From the NCBI GenBank assembly GCA_015680685.1, contig MNCI01037991.1, positions 203,158 to 267,157 of the forward strand: a stretch of DNA of 64,000 bases, in the 5' to 3' direction. The stretch's first letter is position 1. Each line of letters opens with the position of its first letter. Both the position numbers and the translations under genes were made by a program. Positions 1-9,739 of the stretch are shown here, piece by piece. The notes beneath the pieces are model-generated. The model was not told where the DNA came from, made no database searches, and was given only the letters and a program-made list of their open reading frames with translations. The stretch comes from Gnetum montanum. Taxonomy: Eukaryota > Streptophyta > Gnetopsida > Gnetales > Gnetaceae.

Positions 1-880
1 AACGCTTAGTTCTAAGCATATTCCAGCATCATATAGGAAATGGTATGGAAGTCTTTATGGATGACTTCTCCACTTACAGAGCAAGTTTTGATCAAGCCTT
101 GGACCAGTTAGAGCAAGTGTTGAAAAGACGTGTAGAGACTAATCTAAGGCTCAACTAGCAAAAAAGCCATTTAACAGTCCAAGAAGGTATAGTAGTTGGG
201 CATAAAATTTCACATGCAGGGATAGAGGTAGACCTTAAGAAAATCAAGGTCATCCAAGGAATTACCCATCAACCAGAAACTATCAAAGACATTCAGTCAT
301 TCCTTGGACACAATAGCTACTATAGGAGATTCATAGAGAACTTTTTGAAGATTTCCAAACCATTAGTAGAGCTAACGAAAAAGGACATACCCTTTGAGTG
401 GACCAGGGAATGTGAACTAGCTTTCCAAACTCTAAAGCAAAAGTTGGTAGAAACACCCATTCTACAAGCTCTTAACTGGTTCAGGTCGTTCCATGTCATG
501 AATGATGTGTCCAACTATGCCTTAAGAGTTGTACTTACACAGTTAGATGATCATAAATGCCCTTATTACATCCATTGTGCAAGTAGAAGTATAGTTGGTG
601 CATAAATTAACTACACTACTATAGAAAAAGAATTAATGATTGTAGTGTTTGCACTAGAAAAATTTAGGCACTATGTATTAGGGTACAAAGTATTCATACA
701 CACATATCATAGTGCAATCTGGTTTCCTCATGAATAAGCCAATGGTTAGCCCTCGTATTATACAATGGCCGGTAATCCTACAAGAGTTTGATCTAACGAT
801 GATCAATCGTAAAGGCACCGATAACGTAGTTGCCAATCATTTATCTCGGTTGCATTGGGATAGCAAAGAGGATGAGTATC
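1..880 (+). pseudogene. A0: Athila-like reverse transcriptase (C-terminal part) and RNase H, decayed
   Basis: Decayed Ty3/gypsy pol on the plus strand, entering the window within the RT palm. The catalytic YxDD box reads VFMDDFS near 45-70, with Y replaced by F and both aspartates kept. The thumb/connection reads SFLGHNSYYRRFIENF near 297-342, typical of gypsy RT. RNase H follows with TQLDDHKCPYYIHCASR near 540 and FALEKFRHYVLGYKV near 650-690, the usual gypsy RNase H landmarks. In-frame stops occur near 158, 603 and 735, so no protein is possible. The same order and wording recur in A2 (40,490-41,310), which identifies the family. RT and RNase H would copy element RNA into DNA inside cytoplasmic particles. 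Confidence 0.9.
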
Positions 881-1034
881 CTATTTTTTATCACTTCCTT
901 GATGGGTTCCTCTTTGCCAGTGTAGTGAATGACCAATCACCCATAAAGACAAACTGGTATAGTAGCATTTTGACATATATCCTTACCCAACAAACACCAC
1001 AAGTGTTAGACCTTAAGAAGAAATAACAGTTTCT

Positions 1035-1975
1035 TCACAAATCCAAGTACTTTATGGAGATCAATGGATAACTTTACAAAGTATGTCTCGATGGTTTGGT
1101 TTGATGGTGTGTTCTCGATAGAGATCAACTGAGAGTTCTCCAAGATGCTCATGAGGGCCCTTGTGGGGATCACTATGTAGGTAGATGAATGACTATTATG
1201 ATCCTATTTACAGGGTATTATTGGCCTACCTTGTTCTAGGACACCCATCACTTCATCCAATCTTGTGAACGTTGTCAATGTGATGGGGGAATGACTACTA
1301 GAATGGAGGATCCACAACAATGGATTTAACTATTAGAACCCTTCGACATTTGGGGGATTGATTTCATGGGGTCCATTACACCATTGTCCAATGGAAAAGC
1401 ATACATCATAGTTGTTATAGACTACTTAACAAAATGGGCTAAAGTAGCTGCCATTAAAGATTGTACATCATCTACAGCTGCATGATTTTTTCAACAACAA
1501 GTCAACAGGTTTGGTGTGCCACATGCACTTATCTTAGACAACGATACACATTTCACAGGTGCAACTTTTCAAAAGTTAATGCAATGCTTAGGGGTTGAGC
1601 ATACATTGACTACACCATACCACCCCTAAGCAAACGGTCAAGCCGAGGTCACCAATAGGGAGATTACCAAGATACTAACCAGAACCATTAGCAAATATAG
1701 GCGAGATTGGAGCACTAAACTAAATGATGCTCTTTGGGCATACCACTCCACATGGAAACTCCCTATAGGCTACTCTCACTACAAGTTAGTGTATGGAAAA
1801 CTTCCAATGCTCCTTATCCAAACTGAACTCCATATACTATCCACGACATGTGACCTCAACCTTGACCTTGATCTAGCACAAAAACAAAGGTTGATGACTC
1901 TTAACTTGCTAGATGAGAACCGACTAGCTACCCTGTCATCTAATGAGTTGCATAAGGCATTTAATAAACAATGGC
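1035..1975 (+). pseudogene. A0: integrase, decayed and cut off at an inversion junction
   Basis: Integrase of the same element. The N-terminal zinc-binding region is visible near 1,140-1,275 (DAHEGPCGDHYVGR, then SCERCQCDGG), giving the HHCC pattern. The catalytic core has the first Asp in WGIDFMGSI (about 1,359), the second in LDNDTHFTG (about 1,537) and the Glu in [14 protein letters not shown] (about 1,645), so the DDE triad survives although the frame holds stops near 1,187 and 1,627. The C-terminal region runs to FNKQW near 1,972, then homology to plus-strand integrase stops and the sequence becomes the inverted copy A1. Comparison with A2 (42,400-42,690) shows that the end of the integrase C-terminal domain, including the GPY-like box, is missing. 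Confidence 0.9.
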
Positions 1976-2960
1976 TTGAATGTTTTAACTCTAGGGGCTC
2001 TTGCTTGAAATTATTGGGTATTTCCATCTCTCCCCAATAGGTATCATCATTTTCATCATCGGAGAGTTAGTGATGAACTTGCTCAACTTCATCCATGCCT
2101 TTGACATAAGCACATGTCAAGCTCTTAGTTGGTTCCATGCTTTATGTGTTGCTATCAAAGTTAGCTGTTAGCCACTGGGTGCCCTCCTATTTTGTGGCTA
2201 CTACATACAGGTACTTTTGAATATATGTGTCTTATGCACACTGATTTCATGCTTTAATGTATGTAGTTTTGATGGACTATATTTTTTGCACGTGATTTCA
2301 CCCCTTATCACTGTATACGATGCATGGAACACACTTCTTCTCTAGTTGTCCAAATTCATTTTCCTTGGAGATTTTTAAGGAGAGGCCTCTTATGCCCATT
2401 CATGCATTGAACCTGCTTAGCCATGCCCTTCCCATAATGATGGAAAAGTCACCTTTACAATTCTCAACCTTGATCACCAAAAAATCAATAGGATAGAACC
2501 AACCACTAACTGTGATTACAATGTCCTCCACTAACCCCAAAGAGATAGTGATTGATTGGATTCCTAATTCTAAATGGATGTTGCTCTTCTTGAGAGGTTA
2601 TAAATTCTAGACCTTGTACATGTCATGAGAGATGAAATTAATACCAGAATCAAAATCAAGAAGAGCCTTGCATGGCTCATGTCCAACGATCTGCAAGTAA
2701 ATGAGAGGACTTCCTAGGTTAGATGTTTTCATGGAAAGGTTACTAACCTTGATCTAATTAGAAACAACATGAGTTAGCATCATAGTCAAGATCTGAGGTG
2801 GTGTTTGGTTTGAAGAATGCTTGAATGTGTTTTCTGTAGAGGATGAAGGTGTTGGAGATACAGGGTAATGAGCTATATTAGGTTGTGAGGGTTTGGGAGG
2901 ACTGCTGGGTCAAAAAATGGTCATTTCATAGAATGATTATCTGAACCACTTGACTAGAAG
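1976..2960 (-). pseudogene. A1: RT leader and aspartic protease, decayed, minus strand
   Basis: Reverse-complement copy of the Athila-like region seen at 39,030-39,860 (A2) and 44,140-44,886 (A3). On the minus strand the protease has an intact D-S-G active site within LLDFDSGINFIS (DSG at 2,643-2,651). It is followed by SNIHLELGIQSITISLGLVE and, near 2,410-2,440, IIMGRAWLSRF, matching the usual second half of a retroviral-type protease (II.GR.WL). Downstream on minus, the spacer towards RT continues to about 1,976 (a segment reading EPLEL). Stops interrupt it. The protease would release gag and pol proteins. It is next to gag (3,440-4,800) in the expected order. Confidence 0.85.
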
Positions 2961-3439
2961 GCCAGTTGTAAATTCATAGCCCTCATAGCATTTTGTTGCT
3001 ATAGCTATGGAAGAATTTCACCCTGCATGGATATAACAAAAGATAACTAGGTAGAGGGTGGAGGGATGTATGTAGATGCATGTAGAGGATGGTATGGATA
3101 TAGGTGCTCCCCTCAAGTAGATTTTGAATGAGTTCGATGATACTATGGAGGGTAATAGTGATGCTAGAATGAGGCATGGCTTGTAGAGCTTCATGGAGAA
3201 ATTGGTTGATGAACATAGTACTTGTATGGATTTGATTGCCTATAAGGGTACTCTTGTTTAGGTAGTGGCATTCCCCATGATTTTGGTTGGTGCCACTATT
3301 GGTATTACTCATATGGTTGTGGTGGAGCTCCACTTGGATAGTAAGCCTATTGTTGTTGGTGGAACTGCCTTAGATTGCCTTGAGGATAAGGCAATTGTTT
3401 GGGTGCTTGCCTATGGGCTAGTTAAGGATTCAGTGCATA
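2961..3439 (-). pseudogene. A1: gag-protease spacer
   Basis: Gly/Tyr-rich and low-complexity minus-strand sequence between the gag zinc knuckle and protease. It corresponds to 38,413-38,900 in A2 and about 34,110-34,700 in N1. No domain is visible. It matches the poorly conserved gag C-terminus of this family, and the reading frame is broken. Confidence 0.55.
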
Positions 3440-4800
3440 CACCCCAAACTCTTATAAGTGTGACACCATAGGGCAACAACCCTTCAAATGTTCATATTGA
3501 CAGATGTCACATCTAGTATCATCATTAGAGTTTGTCTCCACAATTTCTTCTACGACAACAACTTTTCCCTTGCCTCTCTTGTAGGCATGTTCAACTTCTT
3601 TTTGCCTCCTGTGGTCATGTTCACTATTCTATTCTTTGGATGCTTCTATAATCCTCATATTAGTTTGGAACTTCTCATCCAAAGAGTCCCATAGTTTGTT
3701 CACCTTTATCAAGATGTTCAAAATAGAATTTTGAATAAGCATAGTTTTCCTATTCACCACTTCATCAAGTGGTGATTCCTCCTCATCATAGAATTGGACC
3801 TCCCTTTTTCTGATGGAAGGGTCCCTATTATATTCCTTTGCACTTTCCCTTTTTCACAACTCACCTTATTCTTTTGCTACATACTTTATTAGCCTTTGTA
3901 TCTGATGAGCTCTTAGTTCAGATAGTCTCCCTTGGGCATAAGCACAAAGAGTTATTCTAGTTTTTGCTCTAAGCCCATCTATGATGTGGAAGAGTTATTC
4001 CCTTTGAGAGTAACCATGACCAGGGCATTGGTGCAAGAGAGAATAATATCTATCCATGGTGGCATCCAAGGCTTCATGTATTCCTTGTTTCTAGCCTTGG
4101 ATTTGCTTTCTTAGATTGGACACTCTAGAGTATGTCTAGTATTTGTCATTAAACAATTCCAGCATGGTACTCCATCTATGAATGGATTCTGGACCTAAAG
4201 ACAGGTACTAACTTTTAGCCTCTTTAATGAGTGTTCTGGTGAAGAGCTTAAGTTTTTTCCAGTCATTTTCAATATTCTGCAAGGCATAGGCATCGTGGAA
4301 AGCTTGTAGATGTGTTTGTAGATTAAATTTGTATCCCCCCTCAAATCTTGGGATATTGTTCATGTCTAAATTCTTAATCTAACTATCTTTCACATGCCTA
4401 GTTGAAATATTAACTACTTCTACAATGTTAAGCATGCTTCGAGTTGCCAACAAAGGCTCATCATCATCATGATTTTCTTGTTACTGATGATGTCCTTTGT
4501 TACCCCTTTGTTCATTATGGACTTGGTGATTAGCATTATTACCTCTCTGGTCACCTCCATCATGGTTTTTCCTTCTATGGCATTTTTTAGAATCAGAAGA
4601 GGAAGAAGAAGTAGATGTAGTTGAAGAGGATGAAGAGGACAAAGGACTTTCTCCACCATGAAATATACTAATTTTCCCTTGGTTATCACAGCCACATTCA
4701 TTAGTTTTCCTATCATTTTAATGCTTGTTTGATTCCTTGCCTTAACTACAATCTTTTTCTGAACCTAAATTGTGGATTGTAGACTACAAATTCAGGGTCA
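3440..4800 (-). pseudogene. A1: gag, decayed, minus strand
   Basis: Athila-like gag read on the minus strand. From N to C there is a Ser-rich stretch (near 4,580-4,640), then NIPRFEGGYKFNLQTHLQAF (near 4,300-4,360) with DAYALQNIENDWKKLKLF, then the Retrotrans_gag core near 3,900-4,250. The core parallels the clean gag of N1 (33,200-33,715). A C-terminal zinc knuckle lies at 3,470-3,511. Several stops interrupt the frame. Gag would form the virus-like particle. The plus-strand reading frame at 3,932-4,114 is only the antisense shadow of this core: its mirror image appears in the antisense of A2 gag at 31,579-31,761. Confidence 0.85.
3470..3511 (-). other. A1 gag zinc knuckle (CX2CX3HX4C)
   Basis: The minus-strand peptide CDICQYEHLKGCC has spacing C-x2-C-x3-H-x4-C, one residue shorter between the second Cys and His than the classic retroviral knuckle. 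The same spacing is in A2 (32,184-32,222) and N1 (34,067-34,105). This is the nucleic-acid-binding end of gag. Confidence 0.8.
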
Positions 4801-5350
4801 CACCCTCATCTCCACCAACAAAGGATAGAGAATCCTCATGCTGAGAGCCCTTAGAGGCAGGATCCTCATTGCTGTCTTGGTTCAGTAGAAATAAGGGATT
4901 AATGGACTATTTTCCTTTTTCATCCATATGATGCCTCACCTTATGTTGATCTCTTCTACATTATGTTTCAGTGGGATGGTAGTCCTGAGTGTCATAACCA
5001 TTCACAACGTATTCCTCGTGAAGATCCGAGATGCCTAACTTCCTCAATGTTTGAAGTAGCATCTTGGGCATAGATTGATTAGGTGGAAATACAATGTTGC
5101 CTTTCATATCACATCATTGTAGTTGCTCATCTTGATGTAGGATGAATGTGAAATCAGGCATAAACTCATTTGAATGAGTATATATCACTTTTCACTCTTG
5201 CGAGATTGATAGTTTCATATCATTTTACTTATGAGAAGAAGAAATTTTGTAAACAAATTAAGTATTAGTGTGCTTTTGCAGATATATTATTTTGGGATGA
5301 TATCGACCTTAGGGTTCATCTAATGATATTAATGATATCAACAAATAAAG
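4801..5350 (-). other. A1: untranslated leader between PBS and gag
   Basis: AT-rich minus-strand leader. Its segment 5,100-5,200 is the inverted counterpart of 6,770-6,850 in A2 (shared ATATACTCAT and TCATCCTACAT words). This shows that both are leaders of the same family arranged head-to-head. No ORF is supported. Confidence 0.6.
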
Positions 5351-5369
5351 TACCTAGCAACGACACCAA
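5351..5369 (-). other. A1 primer-binding site, tRNA-Asp type
   Basis: On the minus strand, directly after the LTR end ...TCATCA, the sequence reads TTGGTGTCGTTGCTAGGTA. It resembles the TGGCGCCGTTGCC-type PBS complementary to plant tRNA-Asp that is usual in Athila elements, with a few substitutions. Its position flush with the LTR end supports the call. Confidence 0.8.
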
Positions 5370-6132
5370 TGATGAGCAGTCGAGGTACCCCTACCCCAAC
5401 CATACAAATGACAAAGCGTTCACGCATGATTTGGTTGAATTTTGTGGACTCTATAGTTTCCAGTACACTAGTCTTCTAGGAAGTGAACCTTGCCCTAAGG
5501 TCATTCATTTTCTTTCGAATTACACTTGTGAAGCTCAAAGGTATGATTAAGTGTAATTGAGGCATATGATTTTTGTCATTTTATGTGTTAGGTTCTTTGG
5601 TGCTTGAAGAGAGAGATAAAGTAATTTAATGAATAATTTAATTTAACTAACTTATTGATCTCTAACTAGTCCTAACATAAGCATTTGATCCCACTTTTTG
5701 TACAGGTTGTGAACCCATGTATCCATTGCTGGGTTACTAAGCACTATGCTACTACACGCATCAAGTAATAACACTCCCAAGATTACCAAGTAAATAAGTG
5801 TTTACACTTGAAGTAGTCATATTTATGTACTTAATTTATTTAGCTTAATTGATTAAAGTCTAATTTAGCTTAATTTATTAAATATTTAATAAAAAAATGA
5901 ATGCATAAATAAAGCTTTTAGAATATCCAGAATGCTGAAAAGTTTATCAAGAAGCTTGTCTTTATTGCCATACACACTAGTGTGGTTCAGGTACAATAGT
6001 GCTCGATTAAAGATTCGTACACTCAATGACTCATGCTATAGGCACTCGGGAAAATATTGTAACTTTCAAATGTAAAAACTATAAGAGTTTGGCTACTACT
6101 ATGACATGAATACCCATAAACATGGCTAGTAG

Positions 6133-6144
6133 CTCATATTTATA
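6133..6144 (-). promoter_or_regulatory. TATA box of A1 LTR
   Basis: The minus strand reads ACTATAAATATGAGC, a TATAAATA core. It sits immediately 3' of the palindromic array and at the same relative place as the TATA box in the N1 LTRs. It would be the Pol II promoter of the element. Confidence 0.7.
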
Positions 6145-6159
6145 GTTTTTGCTATAGGA

Positions 6160-6290
6160 TTGCATCGATGGGGCCCTATCAATGTAGCAAATGCTATGTC
6201 AACGTAGCCCCATCGATGGGGCAACACCACGTAAATAGGACCCATTGATGAGGCCACATGAATGGGGGCCCATCGACGTGACACTTTGAT
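6160..6290 (-). repeat. ATCGAT-type palindromic array in A1 U3
   Basis: Short units containing CCATCGATGGGG, CCCATCGAC and CCCATTGATG recur at intervals of roughly 20-45 bp in the 130 bp upstream of TATA. CCATCGATGG is a perfect palindrome. The position equals that of the GATATC array in N1. Confidence 0.7.
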
Positions 6291-6299
6291 GCTTCATCA

Positions 6300-6521
6300 C
6301 TAGTAAAAAAGATAAATTGATAAAAATCATGTGCCTTTGTGACACTTAACCATACCTTTTCATTTTACAAGTGAGACTAGGAAGATAATGATCACATCCT
6401 TGATAATCACTCCCTAGACCCAATGTACCTAGAGAGCTAAAGTCTACAGAATTTGACTAGATCACTTAGTGAATGCTAGTGATTTATATGATTGAGTGTA
6501 GGTACTGCTTATTGCTTATCA
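6300..6521 (+). repeat. A2 5' LTR stump (3' end only)
   Basis: Plus-strand sequence ending in GCTTATCA directly before a PBS. Its 6,310-6,400 part is the inverted counterpart of 5,500-5,580 in the A1 LTR (shared AAAAATCATGTGCC- and ACACTTAACCATACC-like words). Only the last ~220 bp of the LTR remain and they abut the start of the A1 LTR, so the two elements are joined head-to-head through a truncated LTR. Confidence 0.65.
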
Positions 6522-6540
6522 TTGGCACTATTTTTAGGGA
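6522..6540 (+). other. A2 primer-binding site, decayed
   Basis: TTGGCACTATTTTTAGGGA follows the LTR end directly and aligns with the TTGGTGTCGTTGC..GG PBS of A1 and the corresponding site in N1 (33,126-33,144). It is a decayed tRNA-Asp-type site. Confidence 0.65.
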
Positions 6541-7189
6541 CCTTAGTTAGCTATGTGTGCTACCTAGGAGTTAGTGAAATCATTCAAAATTATTATAACG
6601 AATGTTAAAGTTGTAATCATTAAGAATAATAATAATAGTAATGAGCACATTATTTTTCTTTCTAGAGCTAAAATGGCTCCTTCTCACAGGTTGATTATTC
6701 ATTTTCATTTAACCATACATCCAATCAATATAGGCATGAGTGATCAAATCATTTAGTGCCCTAGTAATGCAGAGTAGTATATACTCATCCTGATGAGCAT
6801 GTGCTAGACTTCACCTTTATCCTACATTAGGATGAATAGGTATGATGGAGGAACATGGAGGACAACATCATGTTGCCACTTGATTGATCAGTTCCTACAA
6901 TGCTGCTTCAAACTATTATGAGGTATGGCATTTAGGGGCTCAATGTTGAATATGTTGTGTAATACCATGATTATCAAGACTACTATCCCATTGAGGCACA
7001 ATGCAAAAGATGACAATAGGAAAGGTGTTACGAAGGATTGAAGGGGAAATAGTTCAATAACCTCTTATTCTTGTTGGGCTAGAAAGAAGGAGAGGACTCC
7101 TTTTCTAAGGATTTTCAATTCATTGACTCTCCTCCCCTTAGCTTTGACGAAGGGGGCTTGAGCCAAAATTTATAGTCAACTATAAACAA
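6541..7189 (+). other. A2 leader, no gene
   Basis: Untranslated leader between the PBS and gag. It is homologous to the A1 leader in inverted orientation around 6,770-6,850. A plus-strand 60-codon frame at 6,574-6,756 has no family resemblance. Confidence 0.5.
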
Positions 7190-7903
7190 TCTTGGTTCAG
7201 GCAAGAACAGGTCCCATGACCATGGGGAATCCAAAGATGGGAGTTAAGGTAAGAGCATGGACAAACATGATTATCATGGCTGTAAGCAAAGAAGAGGGGG
7301 TAGTAGGCACCATGTTGGTGTTAGGTCTCCTTTCTCTCCTTCACCTTCGACATACTCTTCTTTTTCCTCAAGCTTCAACCACAATTGTAGAGGATGTGAC
7401 CATGATGAAGGTGACCAATGTGACAGAGATGATCAAGGGCCTACCAAGGTAGTAGAGACCAAGGGCATGGGCAATTAAGAAAGGTCAAACACCACAAAAT
7501 AAGGGGCAGAAAAGGATATCATGGGAATCATGGCCATCATAGAGGCTATGACCATGATGAGCCTTTTCTTGCAACTAGAAATATGTTGAATATTGCAGAG
7601 GCCATGAGAATCCCAACAAGGCATGTGAAAGTTAGTAGAATCAAATGGTTGTATATGAACAATATCCCCAGGTTTGAAGAGGGATACAAATCAAATCCAC
7701 AAAATCATCTTTAGGCCTTTGACAATGCCTATGCCTTGCAAAATTTTGAAAACAAATGACAAAAATTAAAGCTATTCCCAAGGATGCTCATTAAAGAAGT
7801 TGAAAGTTGGTATTGGACCTTAGAACAAAAATCAATCAAATGTTGGAGTACAATGCTTAAGCTCTTCAACAACAAGTATCAAATGTACTTCCGAGTATTC
7901 TAT
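7190..7903 (+). pseudogene. A2: gag N-terminal half, interrupted by T1
   Basis: Plus-strand Athila-like gag with a basic/Ser-rich N-terminal part (7,257-7,470, HDYHGCKQRRGG then SPSPSTYSSFSSS). The capsid segment NIPRFEEGYKSNP starts near 7,660, then DNAYALQNFENK. Near 7,850-7,897 it reads MLKLFNNKYQMYFRV. The next expected residues (SNLRKQIQGW) appear 23.7 kb away at 31,572, on the far side of T1. Frames are broken by several stops. It forms one gene with 31,571-32,264. Confidence 0.85.
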
Positions 7904-8690
7904 TGTAATAAAAAAATCAATCATTGGAGAAACTAATGGATTTGACGTTGTAGCCTCAACCTCAAATCCCTAGGGCCTTCAAAAGAAATTAGGATTCAAG
8001 GTACCCTAGATGGTCTGATAGATCACTTAAGGACTTATGAAATGCAAAATGAGATAAATGATACAATTTCATATCAATGTAATATAAATGTAATGAAATA
8101 AATAAAAAATTTAATTTGAACACAAATTAAAACTATATATCTTATTATACAAAGAATAAAATAAAGAAGAGTTAAGAGATTGTATACAAAGTGTGTTTGA
8201 GAGGGTAGCATGGGGTTTCACTTGAGCAGGGGTTTAAGGTCTATTAAAGCTAATGTGTTCAACTCCATGATCTAGATGTCTTGTCGCTCCCAATGATATT
8301 GAACCTCTTTTGCTGCAACCTTAGATCTACAACTTGGTCACTATTGAGGGGTGAGAAAAGTGAAAAATTTGATTTCCAAATTGCTCCACACTAGGGTTTG
8401 GAAATCCTAGAAATGGAATGTTGACACCAAAAATCCACAAGTCTCAAGGTAACAAAGTTATAGTGCTTCCACATTAGGTTTCAGAGAATGCAAACATGGG
8501 ATATTGTAAGATCTCTTGAGTGCTTAAAAATGCCCAAATGTGGAATCATGAAAAATATGAGAACCAATGTCAAGGTTATGGAATTTCCAAAGTGTTTAAC
8601 TACAAAAGTATGGAACCTTGAAAAAATTGCTAAACAATAAAAGTGTGCATGCACTAAAAGTCATTGAACCCATAAATAGTGTTTAAGGCT

Positions 8691-8702
8691 AGTTTTTATA
8701 GG
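8691..8702 (-). promoter_or_regulatory. TATA box of T1 3' LTR
   Basis: The minus strand reads CCTATAAAAACT. The same box occurs in the T1 5' LTR (30,771-30,782) and a close form, CCTATATAAAAAT, in the T2-family LTRs. Confidence 0.65.
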
Positions 8703-8889
8703 TTTTGGGTCATGAATGATGCTAAAAAATGGCTATAATTTTCCTGTAAAATGGCTACAAATTTTTTGTAATTTTGCTACAAATTTTTTCCTTGTATAGG
8801 TGAGATCGATGTCCAAATTTGGGGGTTTACTATCTGTACTAAGTGCCTTCCCCCCATGGCCATTTTGTTTACTATAAATAGTAACGGGG

Positions 8890-9180
8890 CCACACCTTCC
8901 ACACTGGAGATAGGTCTTCTATGTTAAGCCTTCTATAATCCTTGTTGAAGTGGTTGGGCAACGTTGGAGTGCATTGAGTGTTGAAATCTGGCTTTTGTGG
9001 CTTCCACATTGGGGGCATGCAGTTTCCACATGGGGGGTGAAGCCTCCACACTAGAGGAAAACTTCCATGCTAAGTGGGGAAGGTTTCCAAGCTATGCATG
9101 CAATCTCCACACTGAGTGGGGGGAGAGGGGGAGGAGGAAGTTTCATGTTGGGACAAAAGCCCCCACTCCTCCATGCTAGG
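8890..9180 (-). repeat. TTCCAC/GTGGAA-type array in T1 3' LTR U3
   Basis: Recurrent words such as CTTCCACACTGG, CTTCCACATTGGGG, AGTTTCCACATGGGG and CTTCCATGCTAAG lie 20-40 bp apart, just upstream of the minus-strand TATA box. The same word family fills 12,440-15,430 and part of 29,040-29,940. Confidence 0.65.
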
Positions 9181-9511
9181 GGTAGGTGAGATTTACCCCT
9201 TGTATATGTTTTCAGCATACAAAATATATACCCTCCATAAAACCCATTAAATTTCCATTTTTGATATTCCAAAATGTAAATTTGACCCTTCCAAGCCCAA
9301 ATATAGACATTAGGTGACCTTTTTCACTTGGGGAATAAGGCTTTGACCACTTATGAGGAATTGTTTAGGCCCAAAAGTGTATGGAATATGTGAGATTGCC
9401 CCTCATGGATTACAATCTTCACAATTACAATAAATGTTTACCTTTGGTTTCATGGGGTAAAAGCTACATGATGAAAATTGGCTATAACATGCAAATTTTT
9501 GTGTTGTTTCA

Positions 9512-9525
9512 ATGGTCCTTCTTTG
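9512..9525 (-). other. T1 polypurine tract
   Basis: The minus strand reads CAAAGAAGGACCAT directly before the LTR start TGAAACAAC. A purine-rich run touching the 3' LTR is the expected plus-strand primer and supports the minus orientation of T1. Confidence 0.6.
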
Positions 9526-9635
9526 TTGGTGCCCAAAGAATTGACCTAAGAGGCATTGACAAAGAATAAAAAACACCATTGCATATTATAATGCTACAAT
9601 GCATACAGGTCACATGAGATAATAAAACCAAGCTA

Positions 9636-9715
9636 TCTAGGTTACTGAAGTCACTAATTTAAGGTCATGGCAAGCCATGGTACTAGTTTAAGGTCCTACT
9701 AGGCCATTGAAGGTA
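9636..9715 (-). repeat. AGTTTAAGG..GGCC motif copies between integrase and 3' LTR of T1
   Basis: Two copies (ACTAATTTAAGGTCATGGCA and CTAGTTTAAGGTCCTACTAGG). The motif recurs at 11,940-12,120 and 24,790-25,050 in T1 and at the three equivalent places in T2. Confidence 0.65.
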
Positions 9716-9739
9716 GGATCACTTATCAATAATTGTTAG

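Larger units (their letters stand above)
5370..6299 (-). repeat. A1 5' LTR (minus strand)
   Basis: The LTR begins on the minus strand with TGATGAAGCATC (6,299) and ends with GTACCTCGACTGCTCATCA (5,370), matching the ends of the N1 LTRs (TGATGAGT...ACTCATCA). It contains a TATA box (6,133-6,144) and the word GGCAATAAAGAC, comparable to GCAATAAAGATC in N1. An ATCGAT-rich palindromic array lies just upstream of TATA. The length, about 930 bp, is close to the 856-861 bp of the N1 LTRs. The partner 3' LTR is not in the window. Confidence 0.8.
7904..9511 (-). repeat. T1 3' LTR
   Basis: About 1.6 kb, bounded by TGTAATA at the left and TTGTTTCA at the right, the usual TG...CA ends. It is homologous throughout to 29,985-31,570: for example, GAGAAACTAATGGATT and ACTTATGAAATGCAAAATGA occur in both. 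A TATA box on minus lies at 8,691-8,702 and an array of TTCCAC/GTGGAA-type units at 8,890-9,180 is upstream of it in transcriptional sense. No gene is present. Confidence 0.85.

Noticed and set aside
3932-4114. Plus-strand 60-codon ORF, similar to a minus-strand ORF at 31,579-31,761
   Set aside because: Both are antisense readings of the conserved Athila gag core. The sense strands explain the similarity.
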